Shown here: piece by piece, positions 1 through 8,561 of the stretch | Numbering within the stretch: position 1 is the first letter of the stretch | Layout of the letters: each line of letters begins with the position of its first letter | Notes under the pieces: model-generated | Told to the model about the DNA's origin: nothing | Database searches by the model: none | The model's input: the letters and a program-made list of their open reading frames with translations, nothing else | Source: Acinetobacter chengduensis | GTDB lineage: Bacteria > Pseudomonadota > Gammaproteobacteria > Pseudomonadales > Moraxellaceae | Direction of reading: 5' to 3' | Assembly: GCF_003664645.1 (NCBI RefSeq) | Contig: NZ_RCHC01000006.1 | Coordinates: forward strand, 62,001-126,000 | Length of the DNA stretch: 64,000 bases | Made by a program: the position numbers and the translations under genes

Positions 1-427
1 AACCGCCCTGCTGGCCGTAACCGCCTTGCTGACCGCCATTATTATTGTTAAAACGTGGTTGCTCAAAGCCCTGGCCTTGATCACCTTGCTGACGGTTGCT
101 GTCTAGCATCTGCATTTGTTCGCCACGGATTTCAGTTGTATAGCGTTCTTGACCATTTTGATCTGTCCACTGGCGAGTACGTAGTGAACCTTCGATATAC
201 ACTTTTGAACCTTTGCGTAGGTATTGCTGTGCAATTTCACCTAGGCGATTGTGCAATACAATACGGTGCCATTCAGTTTGTTCTTTACGTTCACCCGTAT
301 TTTTGTCAGTCCACGAATCGCTCGTCGCAATTGAGAACTGAGTCAAAGAGCCGCCATTTGGAAAAGTTTTGGTTTCTGGGTCTTTACCCAAAGTACCCAC
401 TAAAATGACCTTATTTACACCACGCAT
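1..427 (-). CDS. ssb: Single-stranded DNA-binding protein SSB (partial, C-terminus off the window)
   Basis: Binds and protects single-stranded DNA in replication, recombination and repair. The reverse strand opens with [18 protein letters not shown], the standard N-terminus of bacterial SSB, followed by the OB-fold strand [18 protein letters not shown]. From about residue 113 it becomes a Gln/Gly/Asn-rich linker ([24 protein letters not shown]). The acidic C-terminal tip that recruits partner proteins lies beyond base 1. About 142 codons are visible. The ATG at 427 is chosen because it starts the OB fold exactly. The yajR-like gene lies 51 bp upstream on the same strand, so the two may be co-transcribed. 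Confidence 0.97.
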   Translation of the reverse strand, partial: MRGVNKVILVGTLGKDPETKTFPNGGSLTQFSIATSDSWTDKNTGERKEQTEWHRIVLHNRLGEIAQQYLRKGSKVYIEGSLRTRQWTDQNGQERYTTEIRGEQMQMLDSNRQQGDQGQGFEQPRFNNNNGGQQGGYGQQGG

Positions 428-478
428 CAGACGTATTCTTCCTATTTGTTTCTATTATTTACTTTATAAGAGTTATGC

Positions 479-1843
479 TTAAATGGCTAGCTCTTTCCCA
501 AGCAACTGCGTTAAGTGCTGTCGCGCTGGCTCATCTATGAGCTGCTTATCGACTTTTACATACGCCACTTGCTGGTCGGCCATTACCACGACCTCTTCAA
601 TACCACGAATTGCTAAAAGCTGAGAAGCCCATTCATCTGTTTGTTGTGTTTCTGGCAAACGAAACACCATAGAAGACAAATAACGTGGTTGCGCTAAACC
701 AAAGCTAATCACTAACCAAAGAATGGCAATCACGGTAAGTATGCCCCACCCAACCGAAGTATCTTGTATTTGAAGCAATTGACCACCCAACATACCACCA
801 AAGAAAGCACCCAAAAACTGACTGCTGGCATTCACACCCATTGCTGTGGCTTTAGACTGAATCGGTGCTGCTTTAGATAGCCACGACGGCAATAAAGCTT
901 CCATTACATTAAATGCAATAAAGAATAAGCCTAAACCTGTGAGCAAAATATATTTGGATTCAAAACCAAAGATCAATACCAATAGACCGAGAATAATCCC
1001 GCCTATGGCTGTGAGAAATATGCCACGCATTTTGCGATATTTTTCTGCCAAAATAATACTTGGAAAGGCAAAAAATAGACTAATCACCAACAGTGGCAAA
1101 TACACCAAACCATGACTAGATAATGGGATTTTTGCAAAATCAATCAGCTGTGAAGGTACATAAATAAACATTGCTGTGAGCAATAAATGCAAAGAAAACA
1201 CCGAGACATGCAGACGGTTTAAGTCTGGCATTTTAAGGACTTCTTTGAGCTGTGTGAGGTAGCCTTGTTGGAAATTACGATGGTGACGAGTGACTTTGGG
1301 AACCATGAGCAACATAGCAATTGCAGCCAAGCCCATCACAGTCGTCACCCAAAAAAGGCCTGAAATTCCAACCATGCTGGTGAGCCAAGGCCCCAAACTA
1401 AACGCCACCACAAAAGATAAGCCAATGCTCATACCCATAACAGCCATGGCTTTGGTACGTTGCTCTTCACGCGTAACATCGGCCAAAAGTGCCATCACCA
1501 CTGCCGATACAGCGCCACCACCTGCAATTGCGCGACCAATAATGACGCCATAGATGGTTTCAGACATCGCAGCTACCGCACCGCCTAATGCAAAGAGCAA
1601 GAGACCAATGACCACCAAAGGTTTACGGCTATAACGGTCAGCAATTAAGCTAAATGGAATCTGTAAAATCGCTTGGGTTAAACCATACACCCCTACAGCT
1701 AAACCAATCAGCGCAGGTGTTGCATATTGATATGACTGCCCTGCAACTGAAAATACGGGGATAATCATGAACAAGCCCAACATGCGCAATGCAAAAATAC
1801 TGCTTAGGGCAAAGGTTGAGCGACGTTCTAAGGCATTCATCAT
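479..1843 (-). CDS. yajR: YajR-type MFS drug/proton antiporter with C-terminal YAM domain
   Basis: Inner-membrane major facilitator carrier, expected to export small molecules against protons. The 454 residues equal the length of E. coli YajR, and many blocks match as I remember that protein: LRMLGLFMIIPV near residue 19, motif A as ADRYSRKP at 68-75, and LPSWLSK in the second half. Twelve hydrophobic segments fill residues 15-385. The last 60 residues form a soluble ferredoxin-like tail (GIEEVVVMADQQVAYVKVD) typical of the YajR YAM domain, which most MFS carriers lack. The start has two adjacent Met codons. The gene lies directly upstream of ssb on the same strand. The substrate is unknown. 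Confidence 0.85.
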   Translation of the reverse strand: MMNALERRSTFALSSIFALRMLGLFMIIPVFSVAGQSYQYATPALIGLAVGVYGLTQAILQIPFSLIADRYSRKPLVVIGLLLFALGGAVAAMSETIYGVIIGRAIAGGGAVSAVVMALLADVTREEQRTKAMAVMGMSIGLSFVVAFSLGPWLTSMVGISGLFWVTTVMGLAAIAMLLMVPKVTRHHRNFQQGYLTQLKEVLKMPDLNRLHVSVFSLHLLLTAMFIYVPSQLIDFAKIPLSSHGLVYLPLLVISLFFAFPSIILAEKYRKMRGIFLTAIGGIILGLLVLIFGFESKYILLTGLGLFFIAFNVMEALLPSWLSKAAPIQSKATAMGVNASSQFLGAFFGGMLGGQLLQIQDTSVGWGILTVIAILWLVISFGLAQPRYLSSMVFRLPETQQTDEWASQLLAIRGIEEVVVMADQQVAYVKVDKQLIDEPARQHLTQLLGKELAI

Positions 1844-1931
1844 ATCAATAAGCGAAAATTAAAAAGGAAAACTGGTGCAACTATCGTACATCATTCCAGC
1901 CACCAATGCAGATGTATTGATGACTCATAGG

Positions 1932-1969
1932 CAATAAAAAAGGGTGCATGACTGCACCCTTTTTTATTG
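1932..1969 (-). terminator. Intrinsic terminator after the DUF475 gene (symmetrical)
   Basis: A perfect 17-bp stem (1932-1948 with 1953-1969) closes a TGAC loop. The stem contains GGGTGCA/TGCACCC flanked by A-runs and T-runs, so it could work on either strand. It follows the minus-strand DUF475 gene. Confidence 0.85.
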
Positions 1970-1992
1970 TATTGGTTTTTCTTAAATCTGGC

Positions 1993-3078
1993 TTAACCCA
2001 GCTGTTCTTGACGCTTTTTGTACTGAATTGATGCAATCACTGCCCAAACAATAAATGCCACACCAATCAAGCCTGTAACTACTTCTGGAATATGTACACC
2101 TGTACCGCTGGCAAGCATAATGAATGCTAATGCACCAATCGCATAATGCGCACCATGTTCAAGGAAAATATAAGCATCTAAAGTGCCTTTATCAACCAAG
2201 TAAATCGTCATTGAACGCACGAACATCGCACCAATCGCAAGACCCAGCATAATAATGACCACATCTGATGTAATCGCAAATGCGCCAATCACGCCATCAA
2301 AACTAAATGAGGCATCTAACACTTCAAGATAGATAAAACCACCAATTCCGGCTTTAATCACACCTGTCGGCGCACCATTTGAATCATGGCCAACCGCGTT
2401 GCCATTTTCGTCCACTTCTGGCTCGCCACCCAATAAGTGACTTAATACTTGTACACCAATATAAATCACGATGCCCCAAATACCTGCCATAGTGACCACT
2501 AAGCGTTTGCTTTCATCCACATTGGCTGCCATGATCAATAATGCAATTAATGCAATAAATACCGACATAGCAGGGACATTAGCCAAGTTGGCTAGACGAC
2601 GCTCAATCCACTTAAACCAATGGGTATCTTTACCTTCATCCAAAAAGAAGTTTAAAAATACTAACAATAAGAATGCGCCACCAAAGGCTGCAATTTCTGC
2701 ATGATGTGCCATGAGTTTTTCGGAATAATGCGTTGGATCATTCAACGCCATATTCACCACTTCTAGCATTCCCATGTCTGCGGTAACCGCCACAATCACA
2801 ATTGGGAACACCAAACGCATACCAAACACCGCAATCACAATACCTACGGTCAAGAAAATCATTTTCCAAAAATGATCCCAACCACGTAGTACAGATGCAT
2901 TCACAACCGCATTATCAAAAGATAAAGACACTTCCATTACCGCTAAAATCGCTGTAATGGTCAGTGCCGTAATCATGGCCTGTACGCCTGCATTGGGTCC
3001 GTGATTGAACCCCCAATATGCAGAAATAGCTAAGCACACGATTGTAAATACAATAGAGAAACCAAAATGTTTCCACAT
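1993..3078 (-). CDS. DUF475 / TerC-superfamily integral membrane protein
   Basis: A 361-residue multi-pass inner-membrane protein. It carries two TerC-like acidic membrane signatures: EVSLSFDNAVVNASVL near residue 48 and DASFSFDGVIGAFAIT in the second half. In TerC/Alx-type proteins such Asp residues are placed in the metal path, and several relatives export Mn2+ or support metalation of secreted enzymes. A hydrophilic loop rich in acidic residues (GGEPEVDENGNAVGHD) separates the halves. A metal-transport role is inferred from the superfamily. I found no yybP-ykoY-like leader upstream. It is followed by a strong terminator. Confidence 0.8.
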   Translation of the reverse strand: MWKHFGFSIVFTIVCLAISAYWGFNHGPNAGVQAMITALTITAILAVMEVSLSFDNAVVNASVLRGWDHFWKMIFLTVGIVIAVFGMRLVFPIVIVAVTADMGMLEVVNMALNDPTHYSEKLMAHHAEIAAFGGAFLLLVFLNFFLDEGKDTHWFKWIERRLANLANVPAMSVFIALIALLIMAANVDESKRLVVTMAGIWGIVIYIGVQVLSHLLGGEPEVDENGNAVGHDSNGAPTGVIKAGIGGFIYLEVLDASFSFDGVIGAFAITSDVVIIMLGLAIGAMFVRSMTIYLVDKGTLDAYIFLEHGAHYAIGALAFIMLASGTGVHIPEVVTGLIGVAFIVWAVIASIQYKKRQEQLG

Positions 3079-3355
3079 AATTCAATCGACCTAAAATTAG
3101 TATTTGAATACATAAAAATTAGACAGAACAAAAACTTAAATATAGTTATTTCACGCGTGTACCTAAGGTTTTTGCTTTGTTTAACTTTTATTTGACCTGA
3201 CTAATGCGCAAGCTTTTAATCAAGAACGTCATAAAATGTGCTTATTATGGCTTGTTTATGTGTAAAAACCACTGCCGACTCTGCTAATTTTTCAAAACAA
3301 CAACCTTGTTTTAGGCTTTATCCATTACTCTTAGCACACGATGCTTATATAGGAC

Positions 3356-4036
3356 ATGTCTATGCGTTTTTCTGAGGATCTTTGGCAACGCAATCTAAAT
3401 CTTTATCAACAAATATTGGCCCACCCTTTTAATCAAGAGCTTGCGCAAGGTTCTCTCAAGCAAGAGGCCTTTTGCCATTATATTATTCAAGATGCGCATT
3501 ATTTAGTGAACTATGGACGTGCCCTCGCTGTTTGTGCAGCCAAAGCCTTCGATGCAGAAGATATTATTCAGTTTTCGGAAGCAGCCAAATTAGCGATTGT
3601 ATTTGAACGTGATATGCATAATAGCTTCTTTGCAAACTTTCACATTAGCGCAACCGATTTTAGCAATACGCCTCTCAGTCTAGCTTGTCACCATTACAGC
3701 TCATTTTTAACTGCAACCGCATGGTCTGAAAGCTACCCTGTGGTATTGGCATCATTACTACCATGTTTTTGGATTTACGCTGAAGTAGGTAAGGCTATTG
3801 TGCAACAGTCTGCACCCGATAACCCCTATCAAGCATGGATTGATACCTATGCAGGCGATGAATTTAATGACGCAGTGAATAATGTATTAGCGACCATTGA
3901 TCGTATAGCGAGTCGCTGCGATGCCGATACCTTAAAAAAAATGCATCAGGCCTATCGCAAAGGGGCTGAGCTCGAATGGCTGTTTTGGGACAGTGCCTAC
4001 CATCAATTAAAATGGCCAGGCTTAAGCCCAGAATAA
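3356..4036 (+). CDS. tenA: TenA family aminopyrimidine aminohydrolase / thiaminase II
   Basis: Predicted thiamin-salvage enzyme that hydrolyses aminomethyl-pyrimidines derived from degraded thiamin back to the HMP precursor. All hallmarks are present: Asp46 in QDAHYL, the catalytic Cys137 in LLPCFWIYAEVG, and Glu205/Glu207 in AELEWLFWDSAY, matching Bacillus TenA Cys135 and Glu205. The 226-residue length is typical. The start at 3356 has AGGA just upstream, and a second Met follows two codons later. The gene stands alone between opposite-strand genes, and I could not find a TPP riboswitch in the 277 bp upstream. Confidence 0.9.
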   Translation: MSMRFSEDLWQRNLNLYQQILAHPFNQELAQGSLKQEAFCHYIIQDAHYLVNYGRALAVCAAKAFDAEDIIQFSEAAKLAIVFERDMHNSFFANFHISATDFSNTPLSLACHHYSSFLTATAWSESYPVVLASLLPCFWIYAEVGKAIVQQSAPDNPYQAWIDTYAGDEFNDAVNNVLATIDRIASRCDADTLKKMHQAYRKGAELEWLFWDSAYHQLKWPGLSPE

Positions 4037-4060
4037 ATTAAATATTATCGTTCAGATACA

Positions 4061-4083
4061 GAAGCTCATAGGCTATGGGCTTC
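4061..4083. terminator. Hairpin between tenA and glpM, possible weak terminator
   Basis: GAAGCTCATA and TATGGGCTTC form a 10-bp stem (one G-T pair) over a GGC loop, between the convergent tenA and glpM ends. There is no clear T-run, so a terminator role is uncertain. Confidence 0.35.
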
Positions 4084-4121
4084 ATCCTTCCAACGCATAA
4101 AATGAGATAGTTAGGGAACAA

Positions 4122-4469
4122 TTATCCATGTGCCATATAGGCATTCCAGCCATAAATGAGCACTGCAGCGACGAACACCCAACACAAGGTCGCAAGGCTC
4201 AAACACGAAATTACGGACATGCGAGTTGCCAACAGGTAAACCACCAACAAATAAACAAAATAAGGAATCAGCGCCCACAGTCCAAACAAGGCGGTTTGTG
4301 CTAGGGCTTCACTGCCACGCTCTTGCGCTACAATCACATGCGCAATTAAAGCAAAGGTTGGGAACAGAGGAACCAAACCTGCAATATAAAATGCCTTACT
4401 TTTTGAAAGAATAGAAATCAGAAGCACCACTGCCGCCCCCATGACACATTTCAAAAATAAAGACAGCAT
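4122..4469 (-). CDS. glpM: GlpM family inner-membrane protein
   Basis: A 115-residue protein with four hydrophobic segments. The run KAFYIAGLVPLFPTFALIAH is characteristic of GlpM, a small membrane protein first described in the Pseudomonas glp region and linked there to alginate production. No enzymatic motif is visible. It is transcribed away from the Fur-box gene at 4661, and the Fur box lies about 135 bp upstream of its start, so a shared divergent control region is possible. The assignment rests on sequence resemblance; its role in this organism is unknown. Confidence 0.65.
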   Translation of the reverse strand: MLSLFLKCVMGAAVVLLISILSKSKAFYIAGLVPLFPTFALIAHVIVAQERGSEALAQTALFGLWALIPYFVYLLVVYLLATRMSVISCLSLATLCWVFVAAVLIYGWNAYMAHG

Positions 4470-4604
4470 AGCCCATCCAATGGTTTGAGATTTAAAGACC
4501 TTAGTCTACGCCGGTTGCCCAATTTTAAACATGCGCTCCTTTTAATCGGTCATAAAAAAATAATAAATCTGCATTAGACTTTATTTTATAAATCATGCAT
4601 TATA

Positions 4605-4623
4605 AATGATAATAATTATCATT
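4605..4623. promoter_or_regulatory. Fur box, perfect 19-bp palindrome
   Basis: AATGATAAT-A-ATTATCATT is a perfect 9-1-9 inverted repeat with the GATAAT/ATTATC hexamers of the Fur consensus. It ends 37 bp before the ATG of the small cysteine protein at 4661, where a promoter would be expected, so iron-replete repression of that gene is the simplest reading. Confidence 0.85.
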
Positions 4624-4660
4624 CAGTTTTTGGATATTTAATTCTTGCGAGGCAAAACAA

Positions 4661-5035
4661 ATGCATCAAAATAATTTAGGCACTGAAGCCATCCGCGCAT
4701 TTTTTACATTGCAATGTTGCTGGCTCAACAGTGAAGAAGTGTATTTAGAAAAAGGCTGTACGCATTGTGGCTCCGCTGCCACGTATTTAATTTATTTTAC
4801 TAACGTTCATATTCAAAAGCTGATGTTGCAATTTATTCAGCAGTATCAATGCCATCTGTCACAACGCATGGATTTACTTGATTTGCATGATTTTGAAACC
4901 GACTACAATCAATTTTTAAGCATTTTAGAAAATGAAATTAATTTTTATGCTCGAACACATCATGAAATACCTCGAACTCAAGTATTTGAAGACATCGAAT
5001 CTATTTTTGAACGCCCTTACTCGCATGCCTGCTAA
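4661..5035 (+). CDS. Small soluble cysteine-containing protein of unknown function, probably iron-regulated
   Basis: A 124-residue cytoplasmic protein that I do not recognise. It has no signal peptide and no membrane segment. Six cysteines are visible: a Cys19-Cys20 pair, a Cys33-Thr-His-Cys36 motif (KGCTHCGSA), Cys64, and the C-terminal residue Cys124. The C-terminal half is acidic and rich in Phe and Ile. A GAGG ribosome-binding site precedes ATG 4661. The perfect Fur box just upstream implies expression under iron starvation. The CxxC could bind metal or an Fe-S cluster, or act in thiol exchange, but this is inference. It does not look like bacterioferritin-associated ferredoxin. Confidence 0.75.
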   Translation: MHQNNLGTEAIRAFFTLQCCWLNSEEVYLEKGCTHCGSAATYLIYFTNVHIQKLMLQFIQQYQCHLSQRMDLLDLHDFETDYNQFLSILENEINFYARTHHEIPRTQVFEDIESIFERPYSHAC

Positions 5036-5061
5036 TTCATAGCATTATTAAAATGATCTTT

Positions 5062-5096
5062 ACCATAAAGGGGAAATCCTAGGGCCTCTTTATGGT
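5062..5096. terminator. Hairpin between convergent genes
   Basis: ACCATAAAGGGG pairs with CCTCTTTATGGT (11 of 12) between the 3' ends of the Fur-box gene and the DUF1304 gene. T-runs on either side are weak, so the terminator call is tentative. Confidence 0.4.
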
Positions 5097-5112
5097 TGTT
5101 CTGCATGAAATT

Positions 5113-5472
5113 TTATGCAAACCAATTAACCACCACCAAGGCAATAAACGCAGGTAAAGCCTGTACATATAAAATCTTTTTACTGACGGTGATTGCACCA
5201 TAAACACCAGCCACCACAATACAGCCCAAAAAGAAATTGGCCAATGAAATGGCAAAAGAACCTGTGGCACAAAGCGACCAGATTAATCCAGCAGCCAAGA
5301 AACCATTATATAACCCCTGATTTTGTGCAAGAACTTTAGTCAGTTGTGCTTTTTGTAGCGTATTGCCAAAAATCTTCATGCCCAAAGGTTGATCCCATAA
5401 AAACATTTCTAGCACCAAAAACCCAATATGTAAGATTGCTACCAATGCAATACACAGTTGACCGAGTATCAT
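5113..5472 (-). CDS. DUF1304 family membrane protein
   Basis: A 119-residue inner-membrane protein with four hydrophobic segments. The pattern LVLEMFLWDQPLGMKIFG followed by LAQNQGLYNGFLAAGLIW is the conserved core of DUF1304. The family has no established biochemical function. The gene is divergent from uvrA, with about 208 bp between the two starts. The start at 5472 places the first membrane helix at the N-terminus, as in other members, and a GGAGTG sequence lies upstream. Confidence 0.8.
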   Translation of the reverse strand: MILGQLCIALVAILHIGFLVLEMFLWDQPLGMKIFGNTLQKAQLTKVLAQNQGLYNGFLAAGLIWSLCATGSFAISLANFFLGCIVVAGVYGAITVSKKILYVQALPAFIALVVVNWFA

Positions 5473-5680
5473 CTTTACACTCCTTGATTCACGTTATTTT
5501 TATTAAATAGAAGCATTACATGTCTTGTATGCCGTTTTACAATACAACAATGAGGCCAAATATGAAAAATCACATTCAAGACGACATAAATTGACCCTTA
5601 AAATCATCTGAACAACACTTGAACATTTTTCATGCGCTATCATATAGACCTGTATTGAAAATAAATTTTAGGATCATTTC

Positions 5681-8509
5681 ATGAGCCAAAGCCATATCCG
5701 AATTCGAGGCGCACGTACCCACAATTTAAAAAATGTGAACCTTGATATTCCCCGCGACAAATTCGTGGTGATTACGGGGCTGTCAGGCTCAGGTAAATCT
5801 TCCCTTGCCTTTGATACCTTGTATGCCGAAGGACAGCGCCGCTATGTCGAATCGCTGTCAGCTTATGCACGCCAGTTCCTTTCGCAAATGGAAAAACCTG
5901 AAGTCGACTCTATTGAAGGCTTGAGTCCTGCGATTGCCATCGAGCAGAAATCAACCAGTCATAACCCGCGTTCAACCGTGGGGACGATTACAGAAATTTA
6001 TGACTATTTACGTTTATTGTATGCACGTGTAGGCACACCTTACTGCCCTGAACATGATCTGCCAATGGTCGCACAAACCGTATCTGAAATGGTTGATGCG
6101 GTTAAAAGCTTAGAGGAAGGTACTGCCTTGATGTTGCTTGCACCTGTGGTTCGCGAGCGTAAGGGGGAATATTCCAACCTATTCGAACAGTTACAAAGCC
6201 AAGGTTTTGTTCGCGCGCGTGTCGATGGAGAAGTCATCGACATTGACCCGATTCCGGAATTAGACAAAAAGAAAAAACACACCATTGAAGTGGTGGTAGA
6301 TCGTTTTAAAGTTCGTGATGATTTGGGTAATCGTATTGCTGAAAGCTTTGAAACTGCACTGCGTTTAGGCGGTGATATTGCAATGTTGTCATGGATGAAG
6401 GGTGAGCAAGATGACCGTGTGTTTTCAGCAAAACACTCTTGCCCTGAGTGTGACCGTGCAGTTGCTGAATTAGAACCTCGCCTATTTTCATTTAACAACC
6501 CATTTGGTGCATGTCCGACTTGTGATGGCTTAGGCACACGTAGTCATTTTAGTGCAGATAAACTGATTCCAAATAATGAAGTCTCTATTAGCCAAGGTGC
6601 AATCCGTGGTTGGGATCGTCAGCGCCCTTACTATTACAGCATGATTGAAAAAGTGGCAGCACATTTTGGCTTCTCGTTGGATACGCCTTGGAACGAACTG
6701 GATGCCGACACCAAAAAGAAATTCCTTTACGGCACAGGCAAAGAAAAAGTTGATCTAAGCTATATTGATGAGCGTGGCCGTAAGCACAATCGTGTACAAG
6801 CGTTTGAAGGTATTTTGCCACATCTAGAACGCCGTTACCGTGAAACAGAAAGCAATTATGTGCGTGAAGATTTAGCGCAGTATTTATCTAATGCAGCCTG
6901 TGATGCCTGTGGTGGTTCACGTCTGAATGAAATCTCACGTCATGTCCGCGTAAAAGACAAAACCATTGCCGAAATTACTAAAATGTCGATTGGCGATGCT
7001 GAAAATTATTATCAAGACCTGAATTTGGAAGGTGCTAAAGGTGAAATTGCCGATAAGATTTTTAAAGAAATCCGTGAGCGTTTGCACTTTCTAGTGTCAG
7101 TCGGCTTGAACTACTTAAGCCTATCTCGTTCTGCTGAAACTTTATCGGGTGGTGAGGCGCAGCGTATCCGTTTGGCATCACAAATTGGTGCAGGTCTAAT
7201 GGGTGTGATGTATGTGCTGGATGAACCTTCGATTGGTTTGCATCAGCGTGATAACGACCGTTTACTCGAAACTTTAGTCCGCTTGCGTGACCTCGGCAAT
7301 ACCGTGCTTGTGGTAGAGCATGATGAAGATGCCATTCGTGCCGCCGACCATATTATTGATATTGGGCCAGGTGCAGGCATTCATGGCGGTCATGTGATTG
7401 CTGAAGGTACATACGATGAAATTTTGAAAAATGAAAATTCGCTTACAGGGAATTACCTCTCTGGTAAGCTGAAAATTGAAGTGCCTAAAACACGCGTACA
7501 GCCACCAAAACCCGAAGAGCAAATTAAGCTGATGGGCGCTGCAGGCCATAACTTAAAGAATGTTGATCTCAGCATTCCTTTAGGCATTATGACCTGTGTG
7601 ACAGGTGTATCAGGTTCAGGCAAATCAACCTTAATTAACCGCACATTACTGCCTTTAGCAGCCACGCAGCTCAATGGTGCAACCACGTTAACTGCGGAAA
7701 AATTCGATTCGATTGATGGTTTGCAATTCCTCGATAAAGTTGTGGATATTGACCAAAGCCCAATTGGACGCACACCACGTTCAAACCCTGCAACTTATAC
7801 GGGCTTATTTACCCCTATTCGTGAGTTGTTCGCACAGACGCCAGAAGCTAAAGCGCGTGGTTATGCTGCAGGTCGTTTCTCGTTTAACGTAAAAGGTGGA
7901 CGCTGTGAAGCCTGTGAAGGCGATGGCATGATTAAAGTAGCGATGCATTTCTTACCCGATATGTACGTGCCTTGTGATGCCTGCCATGGCAAACGTTATA
8001 ACCGTGAAACCCTAGAAGTGGGTTATAAAGGTCAAAATATTTCTGATGTGTTAGAAATGACCGTTGAAGATGCGATGCATTTCTTTGATGCGATTCCAGT
8101 GATTCATCGTCGTTTAGAAACTTTGCATCAAGTTGGCTTGGGCTATATTCGTTTGGGTCAATCTGCCACTACTCTTTCAGGTGGTGAAGCACAACGTGTG
8201 AAACTTGCTCGTGAGCTTGCGAAGCGCGATACAGGTAAAACTTTGTATGTGTTAGATGAACCGACCACAGGTTTGCACTTCCATGACATTGCCAAGTTGC
8301 TCGATATTCTTCATGAGCTACGCAACAAGGGTAATACCATTGTGGTGATTGAGCATAATTTGGATGTGATTAAAACCGCAGACTGGATTGTGGACTTAGG
8401 CCCTGAAGGTGGTTCTGGTGGCGGTATGATTGTGGCCGAGGGTACACCTGAAGAAGTGGCTAAATCTAAAGTTTCGCATACAGCGAAGTTTTTGAAACCG
8501 ATGTTATAA
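5681..8509 (+). CDS. uvrA: Excinuclease ABC subunit A (UvrA)
   Basis: DNA-damage recognition ATPase of nucleotide excision repair, working as a dimer with UvrB. The 942-residue length is normal. The first Walker A is GLSGSGKS at 33-40. Both ABC signatures are present ([12 protein letters not shown] and [12 protein letters not shown]), as is a second Walker [10 protein letters not shown] in the C-terminal half. Zinc-binding cysteine clusters appear as CPECD, CDACGG, and CEACEG/CDACHG. In Acinetobacter uvrA usually lies close to the MFS gene and ssb; here about 3.8 kb of other genes separates them. I saw no LexA-type CTGT-N8-ACAG site upstream, in keeping with the LexA-less SOS response of this genus. 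Confidence 0.98.
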   Translation: MSQSHIRIRGARTHNLKNVNLDIPRDKFVVITGLSGSGKSSLAFDTLYAEGQRRYVESLSAYARQFLSQMEKPEVDSIEGLSPAIAIEQKSTSHNPRSTVGTITEIYDYLRLLYARVGTPYCPEHDLPMVAQTVSEMVDAVKSLEEGTALMLLAPVVRERKGEYSNLFEQLQSQGFVRARVDGEVIDIDPIPELDKKKKHTIEVVVDRFKVRDDLGNRIAESFETALRLGGDIAMLSWMKGEQDDRVFSAKHSCPECDRAVAELEPRLFSFNNPFGACPTCDGLGTRSHFSADKLIPNNEVSISQGAIRGWDRQRPYYYSMIEKVAAHFGFSLDTPWNELDADTKKKFLYGTGKEKVDLSYIDERGRKHNRVQAFEGILPHLERRYRETESNYVREDLAQYLSNAACDACGGSRLNEISRHVRVKDKTIAEITKMSIGDAENYYQDLNLEGAKGEIADKIFKEIRERLHFLVSVGLNYLSLSRSAETLSGGEAQRIRLASQIGAGLMGVMYVLDEPSIGLHQRDNDRLLETLVRLRDLGNTVLVVEHDEDAIRAADHIIDIGPGAGIHGGHVIAEGTYDEILKNENSLTGNYLSGKLKIEVPKTRVQPPKPEEQIKLMGAAGHNLKNVDLSIPLGIMTCVTGVSGSGKSTLINRTLLPLAATQLNGATTLTAEKFDSIDGLQFLDKVVDIDQSPIGRTPRSNPATYTGLFTPIRELFAQTPEAKARGYAAGRFSFNVKGGRCEACEGDGMIKVAMHFLPDMYVPCDACHGKRYNRETLEVGYKGQNISDVLEMTVEDAMHFFDAIPVIHRRLETLHQVGLGYIRLGQSATTLSGGEAQRVKLARELAKRDTGKTLYVLDEPTTGLHFHDIAKLLDILHELRNKGNTIVVIEHNLDVIKTADWIVDLGPEGGSGGGMIVAEGTPEEVAKSKVSHTAKFLKPML

Positions 8510-8516
8510 TTTTTTT

Positions 8517-8547
8517 AAGACTAGGAAATCCAGTATTTCCTAGTCTT
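8517..8547. terminator. uvrA terminator, probably bidirectional
   Basis: GACTAGGAAAT (8519-8529) pairs perfectly with ATTTCCTAGTC (8535-8545) over a CCAGT loop. A T-rich run lies on the plus-strand 3' side and an A-run on the other, so it can serve both uvrA and the convergent NTPase gene. Confidence 0.8.
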
Positions 8548-8561
8548 TATTTCTATTTGGT

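Noticed and set aside
55..408. 117-codon plus-strand frame over the ssb region
   Set aside because: It is the antisense shadow of ssb, whose reverse-strand protein begins [14 protein letters not shown].
3079..3355. TPP riboswitch before tenA
   Set aside because: I looked for the CTGAGA thi-box and paired stems and did not see them.
5473..5680. LexA box before uvrA
   Set aside because: No CTGT-N8-ACAG palindrome is present, as expected for a genus without LexA.
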